Positions 22,801-37,100 are shown, numbered from the stretch's first letter. The stretch is DNA of 64,000 bases from Chromobotia macracanthus (GCA_036877525.1 JAZGTH010000001.1:11184001-11248000), one strand, 5' to 3'. Notes: generated from the sequence alone by a model not told the origin. Made by a program: numbers and translations.

Positions 22801-24221
22801 GATTTGGCTTCTCAAGGGCCACAAGTGAGCTGTCACAGCCATGCTTCTTGCTGCCTCCTCTACTTTTTCCTTTCTGCTTAATCCACATTTTATCAGGCTG
22901 CTCAGGTTACTGTCAGGCATACAGCAGCTGGCCTGGGCCCGGACTTTAGAGCTGCAAAACACTATCTCTTATTTTTTTCTTCTAAATCTCATGTCTTATT
23001 TTCTTTGTCACTAAACATTTTTAACTAAATTTCTGCATTATTCTCAGTCAGGTTATCTGCCCGCCTGTCTCTTTTTATCTCCCATGCACTGCTGTTCTGT
23101 TACCTACGGATTGTTAGCCTGTATGAAAATCAAAGCACCTCTCCCAATGCTCCACTCCACCTTAAAAGTTTACATATGTGTGCCTTCCATCGTTTCAGTT
23201 GAAGAGTCTCTGGTGTCACTACCTTCTCTGTGTTCCTCTGCGCTTTTCTCCAAAGAACACTTGTTCATTCCAGCCCTATCACTGCAGCTGGCTGCCACAT
23301 TACCACCACATTCCGTAGGAGGAAACAAAACGTGAAACGAAAATGACATTATAAAGACAGATGACTCAATCTTACTCTGCGCAAAATGTCTCAATGTTCT
23401 CTACGTATGATTAACTCAACAAGCCTGGTTTTATGGCTGTGCAAACATTGTACAAAATAGGTAACATAATCTGAATCATATTTCTCTAGAAATCTTGGGC
23501 GTGTCAGTATAGGTGAAATTTTGTCAGGTGAAGTCTATAATATTTTGTATTCACTGCTGTTCTGTTCCTGATTGGCCAGTATCAGCACAGCTGCAATATT
23601 AAGCGCTAATTAGATCACCAATTATCAGGCCCTTCTGCCTGGCTCCTACTGCTGACAAAAGGGAAAACGTTCACCTCTCTCCTTCCCAACACCCTCCCAC
23701 CTTCATTCACAACACAGTGACAGCATCCAGAATGTTTAGTTCTGTCCTCCAGGCCAACAGAAACATAGCCTATAATGCAATACAAAGCAGGGAAGCTATC
23801 CAGCTTGGCCACTGAGCTTCACTCTTTGCCCTGACCTCCATCTGCGACATAGACACCGGCCAGATTAGACACCTGGGTCTGTTCCTTTACTCTCAGGGCA
23901 TGGTTTCATTCTCAATGTTTCGTCTAGTCAGTGTCACAGAATATTCCAGAATATACACTGGATGTTTTTCATGTTACTGGAAAATGTCATCCAGACATTT
24001 TTTAATCTTTATGCTTATGGAAACTTAAGAAAGAAAAAATGAGGAAAGAGTCAAGATATTTTCTGGCACCTGGATGCATTACTTTTTGAGATAACAGCTC
24101 ACTCAGATGCATTTGTCAAATCCCTGTTTCATAATTCCAAAGGAGAATGTTCCACCCCTACAGAAAAGGTACAGGGGCCAAGATGCCGAATGATTACTGT
24201 ATTCCTGCCCATAGGATTAAC
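19851..24221. other. Intergenic DNA without recognised gene
   Basis: AT-rich DNA upstream of tmem125. Open frames here are short, lack family similarity and have no splice context that joins them. No RNA gene was recognised. If the 25.4-kb CpG patch is a tmem125 promoter, this would be intron. Confidence 0.6.
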
Positions 24222-24289
24222 ATTATACTCCAAGATACCTCAAAGAATAATATAGTATTACTCCAAGATACCTCAGAGAATAACATAGT
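24222..24289. repeat. Tandem duplication of about 34 bp
   Basis: Two neighbouring copies of a unit containing CTCCAAGATACCTCARAGAA, at 24222-24256 and 24257-24289, with a few differences. Confidence 0.8.
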
Positions 24290-24640
24290 ATGACACCTGA
24301 CTGAAAGTCAGTAATTTTAAGACCCTTTTGCTATTTAAACTTAGTTTAAAAAACAAATATTAGTTTTTGTTAGGGTTATTTGCTTTATGTTATTTGCCCT
24401 TTCCTTCAATGGGTGGCTGCAGTTATAGCGTTTCTTTTTTAGGTGTGTGTGTGTGTGTTTTAAACATTTTTCATGTTTAACAAACATAACATTGTCATGA
24501 TAAAAATATTAATAGAAACTCTGTTCTCTAGCCATGAAGTCACAATTTGTCAACATCTATAGCGGATAAAACTAAATTAAAAAGAGTTTATTACCAGTTG
24601 GGAGAACATAATCATAACTAATTAAATATAATCATAACTA

Positions 24641-24770
24641 CATTTATGCATTTGCCATACGCCGTTATCCATAGCGACTTACAGTGCATTCACAGAATAC
24701 ATTTTTTATCATTATGGGTGTTCTCTATGAATTGAACCCACAACCTTTGTGCTATTCACTTAACGTACAA
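24641..24770 (-). mobile_element. Old tRNA-derived SINE copy
   Basis: In reverse orientation the element has a decayed tail (TAAGTCGCTATGGATAACGG) and a B-box-like GGGTTCAATTC. Compared with the copy at 58271 it is more diverged and its tRNA head is mostly lost. Confidence 0.6.
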
Positions 24771-25389
24771 AAGGGCACCTAAGGCATTAAAATAATTTGC
24801 CTGCGTTTTCTTTTACAACACTGAACACGATACCGATGGGAGATACAGATAAAATCGTTACAGTTATTACAGGTATTGCAGCGGTAGGCAAGCTCCCTCA
24901 GTTCTGCAGCTCCTCTTTACAATTTTAGTTGTCGATTGAAACATATTAGTTGCATTTTTGCAATAGGTTTTCCTTCACATTAACCACATAGTGCAATTGC
25001 GTGCAGTAAGTGGTGAGTAATACTAATGAAGAACATTAACTGTATACCTATATTGTTACTGACATTGCTACTGTAATATAGGAATATGTAATGTGTAACA
25101 GGGACACCGTAATGCAAAGTGCTTTTAGATAAATATACAAATAATATAGCCTACATATCATCTATAAATTTATTCAGCGAAATCCTTGACGTAAGTACGG
25201 GCATGTCCATTTTCAAAGTATTTATTGTAACATACTCATTAGGAGGAAGAGTTAAAACTCCAGCACAAAGTTTACTCGTACATTTACCTGCTCTGTGCTG
25301 GAAAAGGTGCGGATCCTCTGATCTGCCATTTCTAATTTTTAACTCACGAAAATGTTTCTATTTATATCAGATCCAAGAGTATTGTCGAA

Positions 25390-25860
25390 GGCTTGCTATC
25401 GGTACAGGGTTCAGTTCTTACCTGCGCTGCGCTGTGAGGCAACACCATTCTGAACCCCATCAGCCACAAATACACAGCAAGAAATAAACAGCCTCCACTC
25501 CGCTCCGTCTGAGAGGGCAAACGCGGTCCGCTGAAAGAGCCATCAAGTTGAATATGAAGTCTCAGGCAGTAATCCCGACCATATCAGGTTGCGATTTCTA
25601 CCACCAGCGCTCCGTCACGTCGAATGGCGCTGCAGGTGCATTGCTCGTTCAGTTCGGACTTTTGCCCTTCGCTCGGAGGTGTGGTCTCTTCTCATTGCTA
25701 CTCTGATCGCGGATCTCCTCTTGTGTAGTTCAGCTGGAAGTGCGACCTCGCAGCTCCTCTCCGCTGGGACACCTGCAGAAGTCACCGGTCCAAAGGTCTG
25801 GAGGACGCCAAATGAAAACATCAAACTGACCTTTTCATTGTATTGTCGTTAGCATCGCAC
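25390..25860 (-). promoter_or_regulatory. CpG-rich promoter-like region
   Basis: This is the most CpG-rich stretch between 18.6 and 38 kb. On the minus strand a strong donor, GCGCAG|GTAAGAAC, ends a possible exon at 25422. No acceptable ATG open frame with family similarity is seen on either strand, so a 5' non-coding exon is the best reading. On that strand the next acceptor with a known gene is tmem125 at 18581. A divergent or lncRNA promoter is equally possible. Confidence 0.4.
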
Positions 25861-27317
25861 GACAAAATGGCCCGACCTGAAAAGCATTGCTGAGTTCTTT
25901 ACCTGCACTGTTCGCTGCGATGAATTGGATCATGTTCATAGATCACGTAGACCAAAGCTAGAATTGTATTACATTTTACAAGTTTACAAAAAGGCAAAAA
26001 GGACATCAACTAAGGGATGTAAAAAACCCCATAACTATAAAAATGGCTCATAAGCTCATAAACTTCTGGCAACTACATTTAACCTATGAGAAATATATCA
26101 TATTATATATAAATATATGGTATATAATAACGTTTTGCCAAAGTATTTCCTAGTGTTGTTATAAAGACTCACAAATAGGAGTATGTGATGTTAAAGGGTG
26201 GTGGCCAATAAACAGAATGTTCCAGGTTCAATAAAAGGTTTATGGGCAGCATGTGATAGATAATTGTGTGATACCACAGAAAATAATATTGAGTGTCCCT
26301 CTGTTTATACAGAAAGACAACTAAATAATGGAAAGGTTTTTACATTAAGATCTATGTGGCAAATCATTCTGGGCAGTTAAAAGCAGAACTGTGACTCTTG
26401 TATTTTGTAAAAGCAATATGTTGATTTTTTATTACAACAATGTAGTGTTTAAATCATCCTTTTGGCGGTACTATTCTAAATGGATGAACATAGACTTAAC
26501 AGAGGTAATTTCTATGGATGGAGCTGCTCCATGTAAACCTAATTTTGTTTGTTTTCTTTTATTTTCAATGTTTTATTTATCATAAGTTTACAAAGAGTTT
26601 TTTTTTACCAGATTTACCAGTTTTACTTGTTTATGATAGAGTTTAAATATAGGATGTAGCAATTGTATTCCTCTCATGCTAACAGGCATATTTTTAATGT
26701 AGAACGTAACTGTGTAATGTATTTTTTTTAGCAAAAGTACTGACAGTGTTTTTTAAAGATATAAAACTAAATATTACTTATCTGAAAATGGTGATACCCT
26801 GTGGTTCTATAAGGTGACACTTTACTGTATACACAAGCGTCAGTCAATTCACATTACATAATATACAAGCACAAACTCTGTTTTTCTAGCTCATATAAAA
26901 AAACATATTGTGTGACAGGTTTTGAAATGTGGATCCTTGTGGATCTGAGACAGGGCTTTGCATTTAAAGGCTTAGATCATCAAAAGTTAAATATTCTGTA
27001 TTAAACTCATCATCATGTCAATGCAAACCCAAATGACTTTCTTTTGTCTGTGGAACATAAGAGAACATTTTCCATGTAATGAAACTGAATGATGACTGAG
27101 GCTGTCAGTCACTCACATTCTGCTTTTGTTTTCCACAGAAGAAAGTCATACTGGTTTGAGTGGGTAACATAAGGAAGAGAAAATGATGACAGAACATTTG
27201 TTTTTCCATGAACTCTTTATGAGTACTAGTTTCTCAGTACAGTCAGTATGGTGCATCAGCAGGTCTTTTCTTAAATCATAAATCTCTTATTTTGAAACCA
27301 TGCCACATTTGAATTAG
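25861..27317. other. Intergenic DNA, nothing recognised
   Basis: AT-rich sequence with short spurious open frames. No splice-consistent exons or structured RNA were recognised. Confidence 0.6.
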
Positions 27318-27492
27318 TTTGAAGTAGTATGATTAGTATGATCTGATTTAGTATGATTTGAATTAGTATGATCTGTTACTCAGCAGAGACTTATCATGTA
27401 ATACATTTTGTTTGAAGTAGTATGATCCCATTTAGTATGATTTGAATTAGTGTGATCTGTTACTCAGCAGAGACTTATCATGTAATACATTT
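27318..27492. repeat. 93-bp tandem duplication
   Basis: Copies start at 27318 and 27411 with TTTGAAGTAGTATGAT and both end with CAGCAGAGACTTATCATGTA followed by ATACATTT. They differ by a 9-bp TAGTATGAT indel and a few substitutions. Within each unit, TTAGTATGAT is repeated. A local, fairly recent duplication. Confidence 0.9.
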
Positions 27493-27853
27493 CTTTCTTA
27501 ACTATACCCCACAATGTTAGCTTTACTAAAATTACACTAAAATTGCCATATATACCACTGATATACTATGATTGTATATGCCATGTGGCTCTACTGCATT
27601 TATACACACAACAGTCAAAAGCCTTACAATCAAAAAACATTGTCCTCTCTTGGTATGCTTAAATGTTCCTGTTTTTGTCTTGTGACAGATGTTGGCATCA
27701 CCACCTCTTGCTGCCTGAGGTACTGGTCTTTCAGATCTTTAATGTTGTCCCTTAGTTTACTGGGCTCTTGGGATAAAGCTTACATATTTATGAAGGTCAT
27801 TCATGAACCTGTGTACCAGTCTCAACTCATCACTGCTGCTGTTGAGGAGGAGG

Positions 27854-27885
27854 ACACACATACAGACACACACACACACACACAC
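27854..27885. repeat. CA microsatellite
   Basis: CA dinucleotide run with ATACAG interruption. Confidence 0.9.
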
Positions 27886-30800
27886 TTTGCTTCACCTCAT
27901 GAATGGCTTGATATGAACAATGGTTGGCTCTTGGTGAGATTTCTGTTGGTGAGGAAAGAGTCCAGTTCTACCCAGAGGAAAGCAGACTAAGCATTGATCT
28001 CTCTCCTCAGCCATTAGTGCTGATCTATTCCACCTCTGCTTCATCTCGGGCTCATTTGTATTCTAATTGCCAGGCCTTGAAGTGACATGCTACGTTTGTA
28101 CAAGGCCATTTTCCATCAATGCTGTGCCAATACAAGTGTAGTGCTGTCTTCAGCTATGCTTTGATGTCACATGTTCCTGGCAGACACATATACAGTATAT
28201 GCAATTTGTATTGTGGTGCTCTGAAGTACAAGTTAGTGTTCAACTGGGACAAATTAGCTATTTTTGCTATAAACTGTTCTAAACTAAACTAGATGGTTAT
28301 TAAACTGATTTTGTGTGTTTATGGGTTTAAACTTTAAGCATCTCCAGGTCTGTAGTTGACCTCCATAATCCAGTCCGGTGGTTGTTTAGATGTTATTATC
28401 TTGTGGTTTTATCTGAACTTCTTTTTTTGGTTATCTTGCTTAGCAAAACCTTCATTTTCCCCTGCAAACTTCATGCTAAGTGAGACAGATTTCACACTTA
28501 ATCAGAACTTAATCAGTCCCACATCATGATGTGAAATGGAATAGTGCAGCTTAAGGTTGAACATTTTCTAGACCACCATGAAATCATTATTTTTACAGCC
28601 TCAGCAGAGCCATGACCTGATTATTACAATACATATAATATTATTCAAACTTCCAGTTGCAATCACATTCAACATATAGGGCATAAACACTTGTCTCTTT
28701 TATTGTATGTTTAAGAATTTATTAATTAATATCAGTGACATTGGATTCCTGCTTGATTGTCTGTCTAATTTATAGCCAATTTTATTTTTGTAGCTTTCAC
28801 TGTCTCATCCAATTACTTCCAGAAGATAATAAACCCAAGTCCAAGTCTGTGACATTTAAAAGACAAAGCAAACTCTTAATTTAGTCACTGTGACACTGAG
28901 AGGGGGAGCACAGAGTTGTGTGCATGCCCTCTTCTCTCTTCATAATCTAGATGATAAAATACAGCCCGTCCTTCTTGGAAGAAATAGATGCATACAGGGT
29001 GCCACACGTCAGTAAGTGTTGACACTTAATATTCATGGACAATGTGTAACATTGATGTTGGAGGCTTTGAGAAAGGAATAAAAGACAGATAACAGATGTG
29101 CTCTGTCAAATGCTTTGCAAGGGAGACATCTGAGCAGTTACTGTTATCTTTAAATGATTGTATGTGCATGTGTGTGAGACAGAAGGAGAGAGATTATTAA
29201 AACAGGTGTGTGTTTGCACATGCTGATGGTGTGTGATTATTCATTACTTGCGGGCTTGCTGCTGGCTCACTGCTGAGAGCAGGTCCCAGAGTCACCTTGA
29301 CTGAGTCTCATATAAACATATCACACTTACTACTGCTGCTACCGTGGCCTAATCTGCCCAGCCAATGACATACATGGACATTCACCAATGCAGTGTCCCA
29401 GTTTTTATTGATAAGTCATAGGTCATTTTGTATCATACTAACAGAAGCATGCATACTAAACCTCACTTGCTCAGACAGACCTTGTAAAGTTGCTTGATGA
29501 GCACAGTTTTCCTATCTGTGTTTACATATTTTTGATGGGAACAGGAAGTAGGAATATATCGAATGGCTTATTCCTACAGACAGCCAGTAGGTATTTCTAT
29601 TTAGAATTAGATTGTATTATGGGGAGAGGAGGGGCATTTTCAGTCTTGTGAGCATTTTATTGGACAAATATTTGGCAGTGTAAGATGAGTCACCGCTATT
29701 TTTAAGTTTATTTCTCCAGAAGTGAAAAAGTATATTAAAAATATATAAGGTATGTATATTTTTTTATATATAAAAGTTTGTTTTGTCAACATTTAGGAGT
29801 GCACTAGCTTTAACAGAAATGGATTAAAGTCACAAAACTCCCATTTTGATTTTATGGGGTCTTGAAAGCTCAATATATCAGTTTGATCTGTCTGCTGGGT
29901 GAAGATGTCTCTCCTCAGTGCCTGCAATCTCTGCTGGTCGTTCTTCATGCTTCATGTTTAGTCCCCACATTCGCTTCACTGCTGAACTGAAGAGAGAGAG
30001 AAAATAGATCTCTACATAGGACAAGACCCTTTGCTGCTTTGCAGACTCATGCAGAACATATATTGCTGAAATTTTAATTACAATAAATATGACAGTTCAG
30101 GGACTTGCTATGTTCCAGACAAAGCTGGAGGCAGGAGCAACCTAGCTGAAATTTCTGAAAAATGTTCCAGTCAATTTAAAGTCACAGTGTAATGTAAAAA
30201 TAAAATCAGGTTTCTATATAGCTCATTAATCATTTTGTGAAAATGTAGGCATTCATTGATGCACAAACACAATTTTGAAATGTAGACATATGCATTAATA
30301 TTTTATGTATTTATCTGCAGTTCAAATACTGGAAAGTTTGGTCATCACCATCTTGCAAGTTACATCTAGTAAAGCTTAGTGTAACGTCAGGATTTGTGAG
30401 ATGTCATCATTCCAGTGAATATTTTTACATTATTGAGTTTAAAGAATTCCAAGTTGTCTGGAATGCATCATTAAAAGTATAGCTGATGAAGACAATGATA
30501 AATAGGTTATAATATTCATTAAACTTAAAATTATTTGGTGGCGCTAACAGTTGTTATACAAAACATAAACCGATACTTTCTTATGAATCAACATCAAACT
30601 GTTCCACTGCTGCTGACGAATCAGTTTGCAATTTAAATCGTCCAGTGGAGAATTAACATTCCCTGTGTGTACACTGATCCAAGATAAATTGATGACAACT
30701 ATGCTATGAAAAATGTAACAGAAATTCACGCACTCTTGCTCAAGTACTTTGAAATTAGCTGCGTTTTGTATACAGAAACAAACTACTTGCATAACCTTGC

Positions 30801-33800
30801 CTTTTAATGCAGTTTGAAAGTGGCATAGCTGAGCCAGAACTTATCCTCATATTCAGCATGAATCTCTTTATTGCCTTGTCATATTCAAAGCATAAAAATA
30901 ACTTACATGAAACTTGGTATGTCTATATATCTTGAAACAATGTAATATTCATTTCATGATATGCTGTATAAACACACGAGACATCGGTTTAATAGCATGT
31001 CAAAAAATGTGCTCAATGAGTAGTAATTTAAACATGTACATTGAGGGCAGAAAACAACTATGCAAGCAGAAAAGTAAAGAGAATCTGGGCTCATAATATC
31101 TGCAGTGCACCTGCATAAGCATTAGTATTAGGGCTTCTTTGCAATTACTTGTTTGGTCTATTTATGTTTTTTTTATTTAACTGTACCATAGGGATCGAAA
31201 ACAAAAGCATTGAATCTGTATGTTTATTTGATAAATATGGAGTTAGAAGGTTAGTTTTAGCAAGACGAGCCATGCAGGTTTTGCTTTTTTTTCAAAAACT
31301 CAAGGAAAATCTGACATGGCCCCTTTAGCACATTCAAGATGATCTTTCATATTTTCACCTCAACCTTCATCCAAGGCTAGTCTCCATCTCGGCCTTCTGA
31401 AGTTTCTTTTGACATGTCCTGGATCTGTCTGTCTTTTTCTGCATCTGCCTCTTTAACAACTCAAACTGCCTGTCTGGATGCGTCTTCCTGGCAGATTGTG
31501 TATGAGAGAGACTAGAAGCGTGTAAGAAATACTGCATGCTCCATTACTGCACAAGCCCCGTAGGGAACAGGGATGAAAAAAACAAAATGATGATAATATT
31601 GAAGGTAGAGAGAAAACAAGAAACAACTACGCACGCAGAAAACAAGAGAAAATACAATTTAGGGGAGGGTATTGAAAAAAGAATTGTAAGGTGAGAAAAG
31701 CTCAATATAGACAGTAGCAGATCAAGCAGGTGGAGGTTGGAGTTCATATTGAAGATAGTGAATCCATAAACTGGACAATCTTTAAATCCTTTTTTTATTT
31801 TAAACTGCTCCCTCTACATTTAAGACACATTTCTTCTCACAGGGTGGTATAACTAGCACCAGGGAATGAGATGAATTTTTCAGGAGCAGGACAGTAAAAT
31901 AACAGCGATTATCAGCCCTGGGTTTCATCACACTGGCTTTCACGCCACTGTTCTCCAACCACTCTGGATTGATGAAAGCCGATGTCACATTTCCTTCGCG
32001 ATTGCAGTGATGTCCTCGGCAAAATGCCAGCATTCTGTTGATTAATCTCCTAATAAACCTCCTCTTTTCCAATCAGTGTCACAGCAGGAGAGAAATGCCG
32101 TGTGTTTTAAATGCCCAGCTTTCACACACTGGGCGGTTTTATGAGCTCATCCTCCCGTGGACATGCACAAATGCTGTTTCCTGTTGGTGGGACAGCTTGG
32201 GTGTGATAAACAAAAACGAGGATTGACAATTGCAGGTTACCTGGCAGCACCCTGACAAAGCATGTTATAAATAGGTCCTATGTCTAATAAACACTTTGCG
32301 ACCATCTCCTGCACTTTGTCTTTGCATTTAGCCTGACCTTTAGAGTTTATGTAATTAAAACAGGTTGATTACATTAACTTGTCTCCTAATATCAGACAGA
32401 ATGCTGGTATCTCAAGCACAATCCTGCTCCAGCAAGAAGTTTATGTAGCTTTTGCCTCTTCAATTCATTCAAGTTTCTTCTGTTATTGTATGTATAGACA
32501 TTTTACATACATTCAACACTGTATTATTGTAGCTATTAAATACATGTATTAATAAATAAATAAATTAATTAATTACTTAAGGTAATCACAAATATATATT
32601 AAATACATTATACAATGAGGCATGGTCATTTTGTAGGTCAAAATAAATTAAAAGGGCTTTTAGAAGATATAGGTAAAACTTTACTTTGCTTGATGAATAT
32701 AGGCCTCATATTTGAATAGGAACAAAAGCAAATCAATAATATAGATTTGTCTTTTGAAAATATCAAATAGCAATTAGGTAAAACAGCTAACCTATTGAGG
32801 ACTAAATTAATTTTATTTTTTTTAGAATAATATGTCATATCAAAAGGAAGATGAACAAAGACATTCAAAAACAAATTGATTACTTTCTAAAAACAACTGC
32901 AGTCCATGCCCAGATGGAATCCTTCTAATGTATTTTTAGTTAATTTTAAAGTTCTTTAGTTTTTAGTTGTATTTTTAACAGTAATATAATGAAAAACTCT
33001 TCAAGTATCCTCCCATACAAACAAAGGAAGTATATCCAAGACAAATCTTGAGACCCTCCCTTTGGCTCTGCCACAACTGAGCAGCATTAAAGAGTCTGTG
33101 TAAACATAAATACCGATAAATTAGATGCAGCTTCTGCAGTGTACAGATGACTTTTGTTAATAGTTTTTTATAGGTAACAGCCTATAGTATGTCATTATTC
33201 TGATCAGTTGAATTGATTGATTAAATGCCTTTGACATAAAAGACAACACATTTAAATAACATAGTTAGCACATAAATAACATAATTATAAAAATTGCCCT
33301 TCTAAAGATTGAAAATGCCTCCAAATTTTTAAGACCTTTGGCACCACAGATAAGTAACCAGATAAGAGGTTCCCAGTTTAGCATTCCATATATATTATTT
33401 ACCTTTGGGTTTAAATTTAGGGTTAAACATTAGGTGGACCCTCTGAAGTAGCTTTGGCCTCCCCATGTATAAAACTCTAGTTCTGCCACTGCTCCAATTT
33501 TACCCTAACTTCCATCTGGAGCCTGCCAAACATGGTACTGCTGTGACTTTTGTAGCTCTGCAGGTGTTGGACTTGAACCAAAAAGTAACAAGTTATTAAA
33601 GGTATTTCTTCCATGTTAATCAGAGCTTCTCTCTAACTAGTCGTGAATGCAACACACGGACAGTAGCACGAAAGTTTGTGGTTACTGGTTTCATCTTGCC
33701 GGGTAGCCCCGCCCACACACCATGTATATTAAACATAAAATGTAGACGAGGAGAGGCTGATTGTATAAATTTATAATCAGATATTTAAAGGCAAATTGAC

Positions 33801-34014
33801 AAATCAAGCTTTAAGTCTTTATAAGCACGCTTTTTAGCTGAGAGCATGCAAAAACAGAGAACTTATGTAAACACTATTTTAATTTGTTGTTTTGTGGTTT
33901 CTCAATTTCCGAAAAACAAAATAGCCAACCTAAGTCTTCAGATTTCTTCTACATTTGATTAGTAGTCCATAATTATGTTTAGTGCCTTTATCACAAGCTT
34001 AGCATAGCACAGAG
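27886..34014. other. Intergenic DNA, nothing recognised
   Basis: Long AT-rich interval between tmem125 and cfap144. Only short open frames without similarity or joinable splice sites. No rRNA, tRNA or snRNA was recognised. EBNA1BP2, the next human neighbour of CFAP144, was looked for and not seen. Confidence 0.6.
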
Positions 34015-34156
34015 TGTTCCTGTAGCTCAGCTGGTAGAGCATCGTGTTAGCAGCGCAAATGCTGAGGGTCCGATTCCCAAAGAACAGATAAAATGTATAC
34101 CTTGAACAACACTGTAAGTTGCTTTGGATTAAAGTGCCAAATAAATACATGTAAAC
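34015..34156 (+). mobile_element. tRNA-derived SINE with intact A box
   Basis: The head is tRNA-like, with a perfect Pol III A box TAGCTCAGCTGG (34023-34034) and a B box GGTCCGATTCC (34067-34077), one base off the GGTTCGATTCC form. The tail CTGTAAGTTGCTTTGGATTA is the conserved teleost SINE tail, followed by an AAATAAATACA end. It is a retroposon, not a tRNA gene. Confidence 0.8.
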
Positions 34157-37100
34157 GTATCACTACTGACTCAACAGCAAATATAGCTGCACCAGCAGTA
34201 CATGGAAACTGAAGACATCATTACAACACATACACAAACAAAAGAACAGAGAAGGAACATAAATTGGCTCCCTGATTCAACTGACAGTCCTGGGTCTGTG
34301 TAATTTCAACAAGCTGTCTTCAACCCACAGCAAACATGCAGTTTGATTCTGATGAGACAGCATGTCTTGTGTAACTACAAAGTGTATGCACGCACTGGGT
34401 TTCTGTTGCTGGCGAGTATGTTCCATTCAGAATCAATCAAAAGAAGACAACCACCATTATACACAGAGCAACAGAAAACATCATTAGAAAAAGTTGAAAC
34501 AAAAGTGCTTACTCCCTATTAGCTTCACAGCAGTTTGTTCAAAACACTGGATAAGCATAAAGGAATATGCTGAAATCCCTAACCTTCTCAAAGGTTCAGA
34601 TGTTGATGGATAGTTCAAGATAACAGGCTGCAATAGTCATTTTCACACTCTAGAGTTGACTAGAGTTGATCTACAGAAAGTCAGTGTTTCTATTCATAAT
34701 GTTGGTGAAAGATTGACTAATCTGATAGCTTTTCCATTTAATGAGACAGCCAAGCTTATTTGTTTTTCACAAGTTTTAACTGTTCTGACAGCAGTCATGG
34801 AGGAACTTTAGAGTTTTGTATGAAATAAAAGTCATCATTTCTGTTTTATAAGTTTATTATAAAATTAAAATCATTCCTCCAAATCAAAGCAAATCAAAAT
34901 CATTCCTCCATGTGGCCTGCTTAAATACCCAATGGATCACATGAACCCCCAAGTGGGAATCACTGATCTAAGGCTTAGAATAGTCCCTCTTACTACACAG
35001 TTTAGACACAAGTTTAGTGTGTGACTTTGGGCATATTTACAGCATATTAGCTTTCAGGTTGAGCCTGCAACTCTCCCTTTTCCAATTTCCATCGAGACAG
35101 AGATGATGCCATACAGCCAGGATCTATTAGTGCTTACTGACCAGAGTCACGTAAGATGAACTAATCATCCCAGACACAATCTGATGCTGCTCAGCCTGCT
35201 GGGTTCATAACTACAGTGGACTGTGTGGATTTAGGTCAATTGCTTAGAGGCACATACACATCAAAGATTATAGGAGCATGCCAACTTTCAAGACATTTGC
35301 ATTACAATGTTTCTTAACACTTAAAAAGGTACAAGGTGTACATTGTGAGAAAGAAAACAATGGTATAAAGGTGCATTGCTCTAAAACCACAAATGCCCCA
35401 TTGTGTAAACATGTGATTTGGTATGTTGAAAGGCATGCATATTTTTTTGCTTTTGTCATCAGTTTTCTCATATCAACACACAGTCCCAAGGCAAGACCTA
35501 ATGAGTATGCTGGGACGATTGTAAGCACTGGCAACTTAATTTAAGTTTCTGCCACAGTTCTGTGAGATTTTCTTATCACATACAAGAGCCACAGTGACTC
35601 ATGACAATGACTCAGTTTCATTTATTTATCTATTTTATTCATTTATAAATAAATTTACCTTATTTATTCAATAAATAATTTGTATTTATTTACCTCTTCA
35701 AGAAATGAGGATTGTGGCTAATGCATATGTTGACCACTAATTTAATCAAGCTTTCAGGTATTTTGGTGCAAAATTTGTATAAACTAGCAATACTATGAAG
35801 ATGCGAGTTTGGACAGGTTGCTCAACATCCCTCATCCTCAAACCATAAATAAAACAGTACAAGTGAGCGACCCAGAATGCATTAAATATGGATTGACCTG
35901 CATTGGAGTTGAATGTAAACAATGTAAAATGTGTTGGCTAAAGCAAAACCAGTTGCGATCTACTTCATTAAATATTTTACATTTTACATTAAGATTTTTT
36001 TCTCTGTCTCTTACTTCATTTTCTTTGCTTAGATTTTTGTAGGTTCCCACACTTTTTTGAGCACTGAATTTTCATGAATTTTTACCTGATATGGTTTATT
36101 TTTCAGATTTTTGGTATGGATTTCCTTTTTCAGTCAGTTGCAAACCTTTCTGAGATTGTAATGTGGCTCAATGGATAATTGTTTTCTAAGACCCCATGGC
36201 CTAGGCCCCTTCGAAAAAGACCACTTTGTGGTAAAACATGAGCTTGTTGATGATTGTTGCATTGAAGTACAATGAAATGTGTGCCACTGTGACAGCAGAT
36301 AAACAAAGTGATACTCCACCACAGACTTCAGTAAATAAAATTCACTGGCTGTACTGCCAACAAGAGGCCAGAGATCTTTTCTGATCCTCAGGATTAGAAT
36401 AAGCGAAACCTAAGAAGAATTCTAATGAACTTTTAAGACCTTATTGAATGTCTTGATGTCACAGTGAAATACATTTCCTTGTTAATTAAAGCATATTGGC
36501 CCTGACTTCAGATATCAGTTTAGTTGCAGTTTTGACAGCCTTTCCCAACAAATTGATTTAGCTTCATGTGACTAATCAAAAAATGTTAAGACCCTCTGAG
36601 AACTGTTTAATTTTTGCAGGTTTTTAATTGGTTTTATTAGCTTAATATAAAAGATATATAGGATTATTATTACCATGCTGTGACATCAGTAAACGTATCG
36701 CTTTAATATAATCTTTCTGAAAGTATATACGTCGAACACTTTAATTGTAAGAAAAGCTTGTCTCAGCTAAATACTTAATATAATACCTAATGTACACTAA
36801 TAAGCTCACCAATTATTAGTCATTCATGGGGTGGAAAGAAGTTCTGATGACTCAGGTATGGATTATTTGGAGGCTGTAATCAAATGGGACATTTGGCTTG
36901 GATATAGGTGACAATTTCTCTAGACTAGAGACAGAGAAGGTCTTGAATTTCTAATGAACGATCTCTGGTTCCCAAAGGATTTTTCCATTCAGAAACGGGC
37001 TAAGCTAATGAAATAAATTCATGCTGAGTTTCAGAATGGCATCATTAATAATGCTCATCTCATCTGAAATTTATTTCCAATTTAATCTGGTAAAGAGCAT

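Noticed and set aside
25589..25852. Plus-strand open frame with a hydrophobic, signal-like segment
   Set aside because: It begins at a TTG, has no ATG in a good position and no known family; composition reflects the CpG-rich patch.
27318..27492. CRISPR-like repeat array
   Set aside because: Only two long direct copies without spacers, in a vertebrate genome; a simple tandem duplication.
27568..27990. Plus-strand open frame of 140 residues
   Set aside because: It runs through a CA microsatellite read as His/Thr repeats; no domain.
34015..34090. Possible functional tRNA gene
   Set aside because: It has A and B boxes, but the acceptor stem does not pair well and a SINE tail follows directly, so it is a tRNA-derived retroposon.
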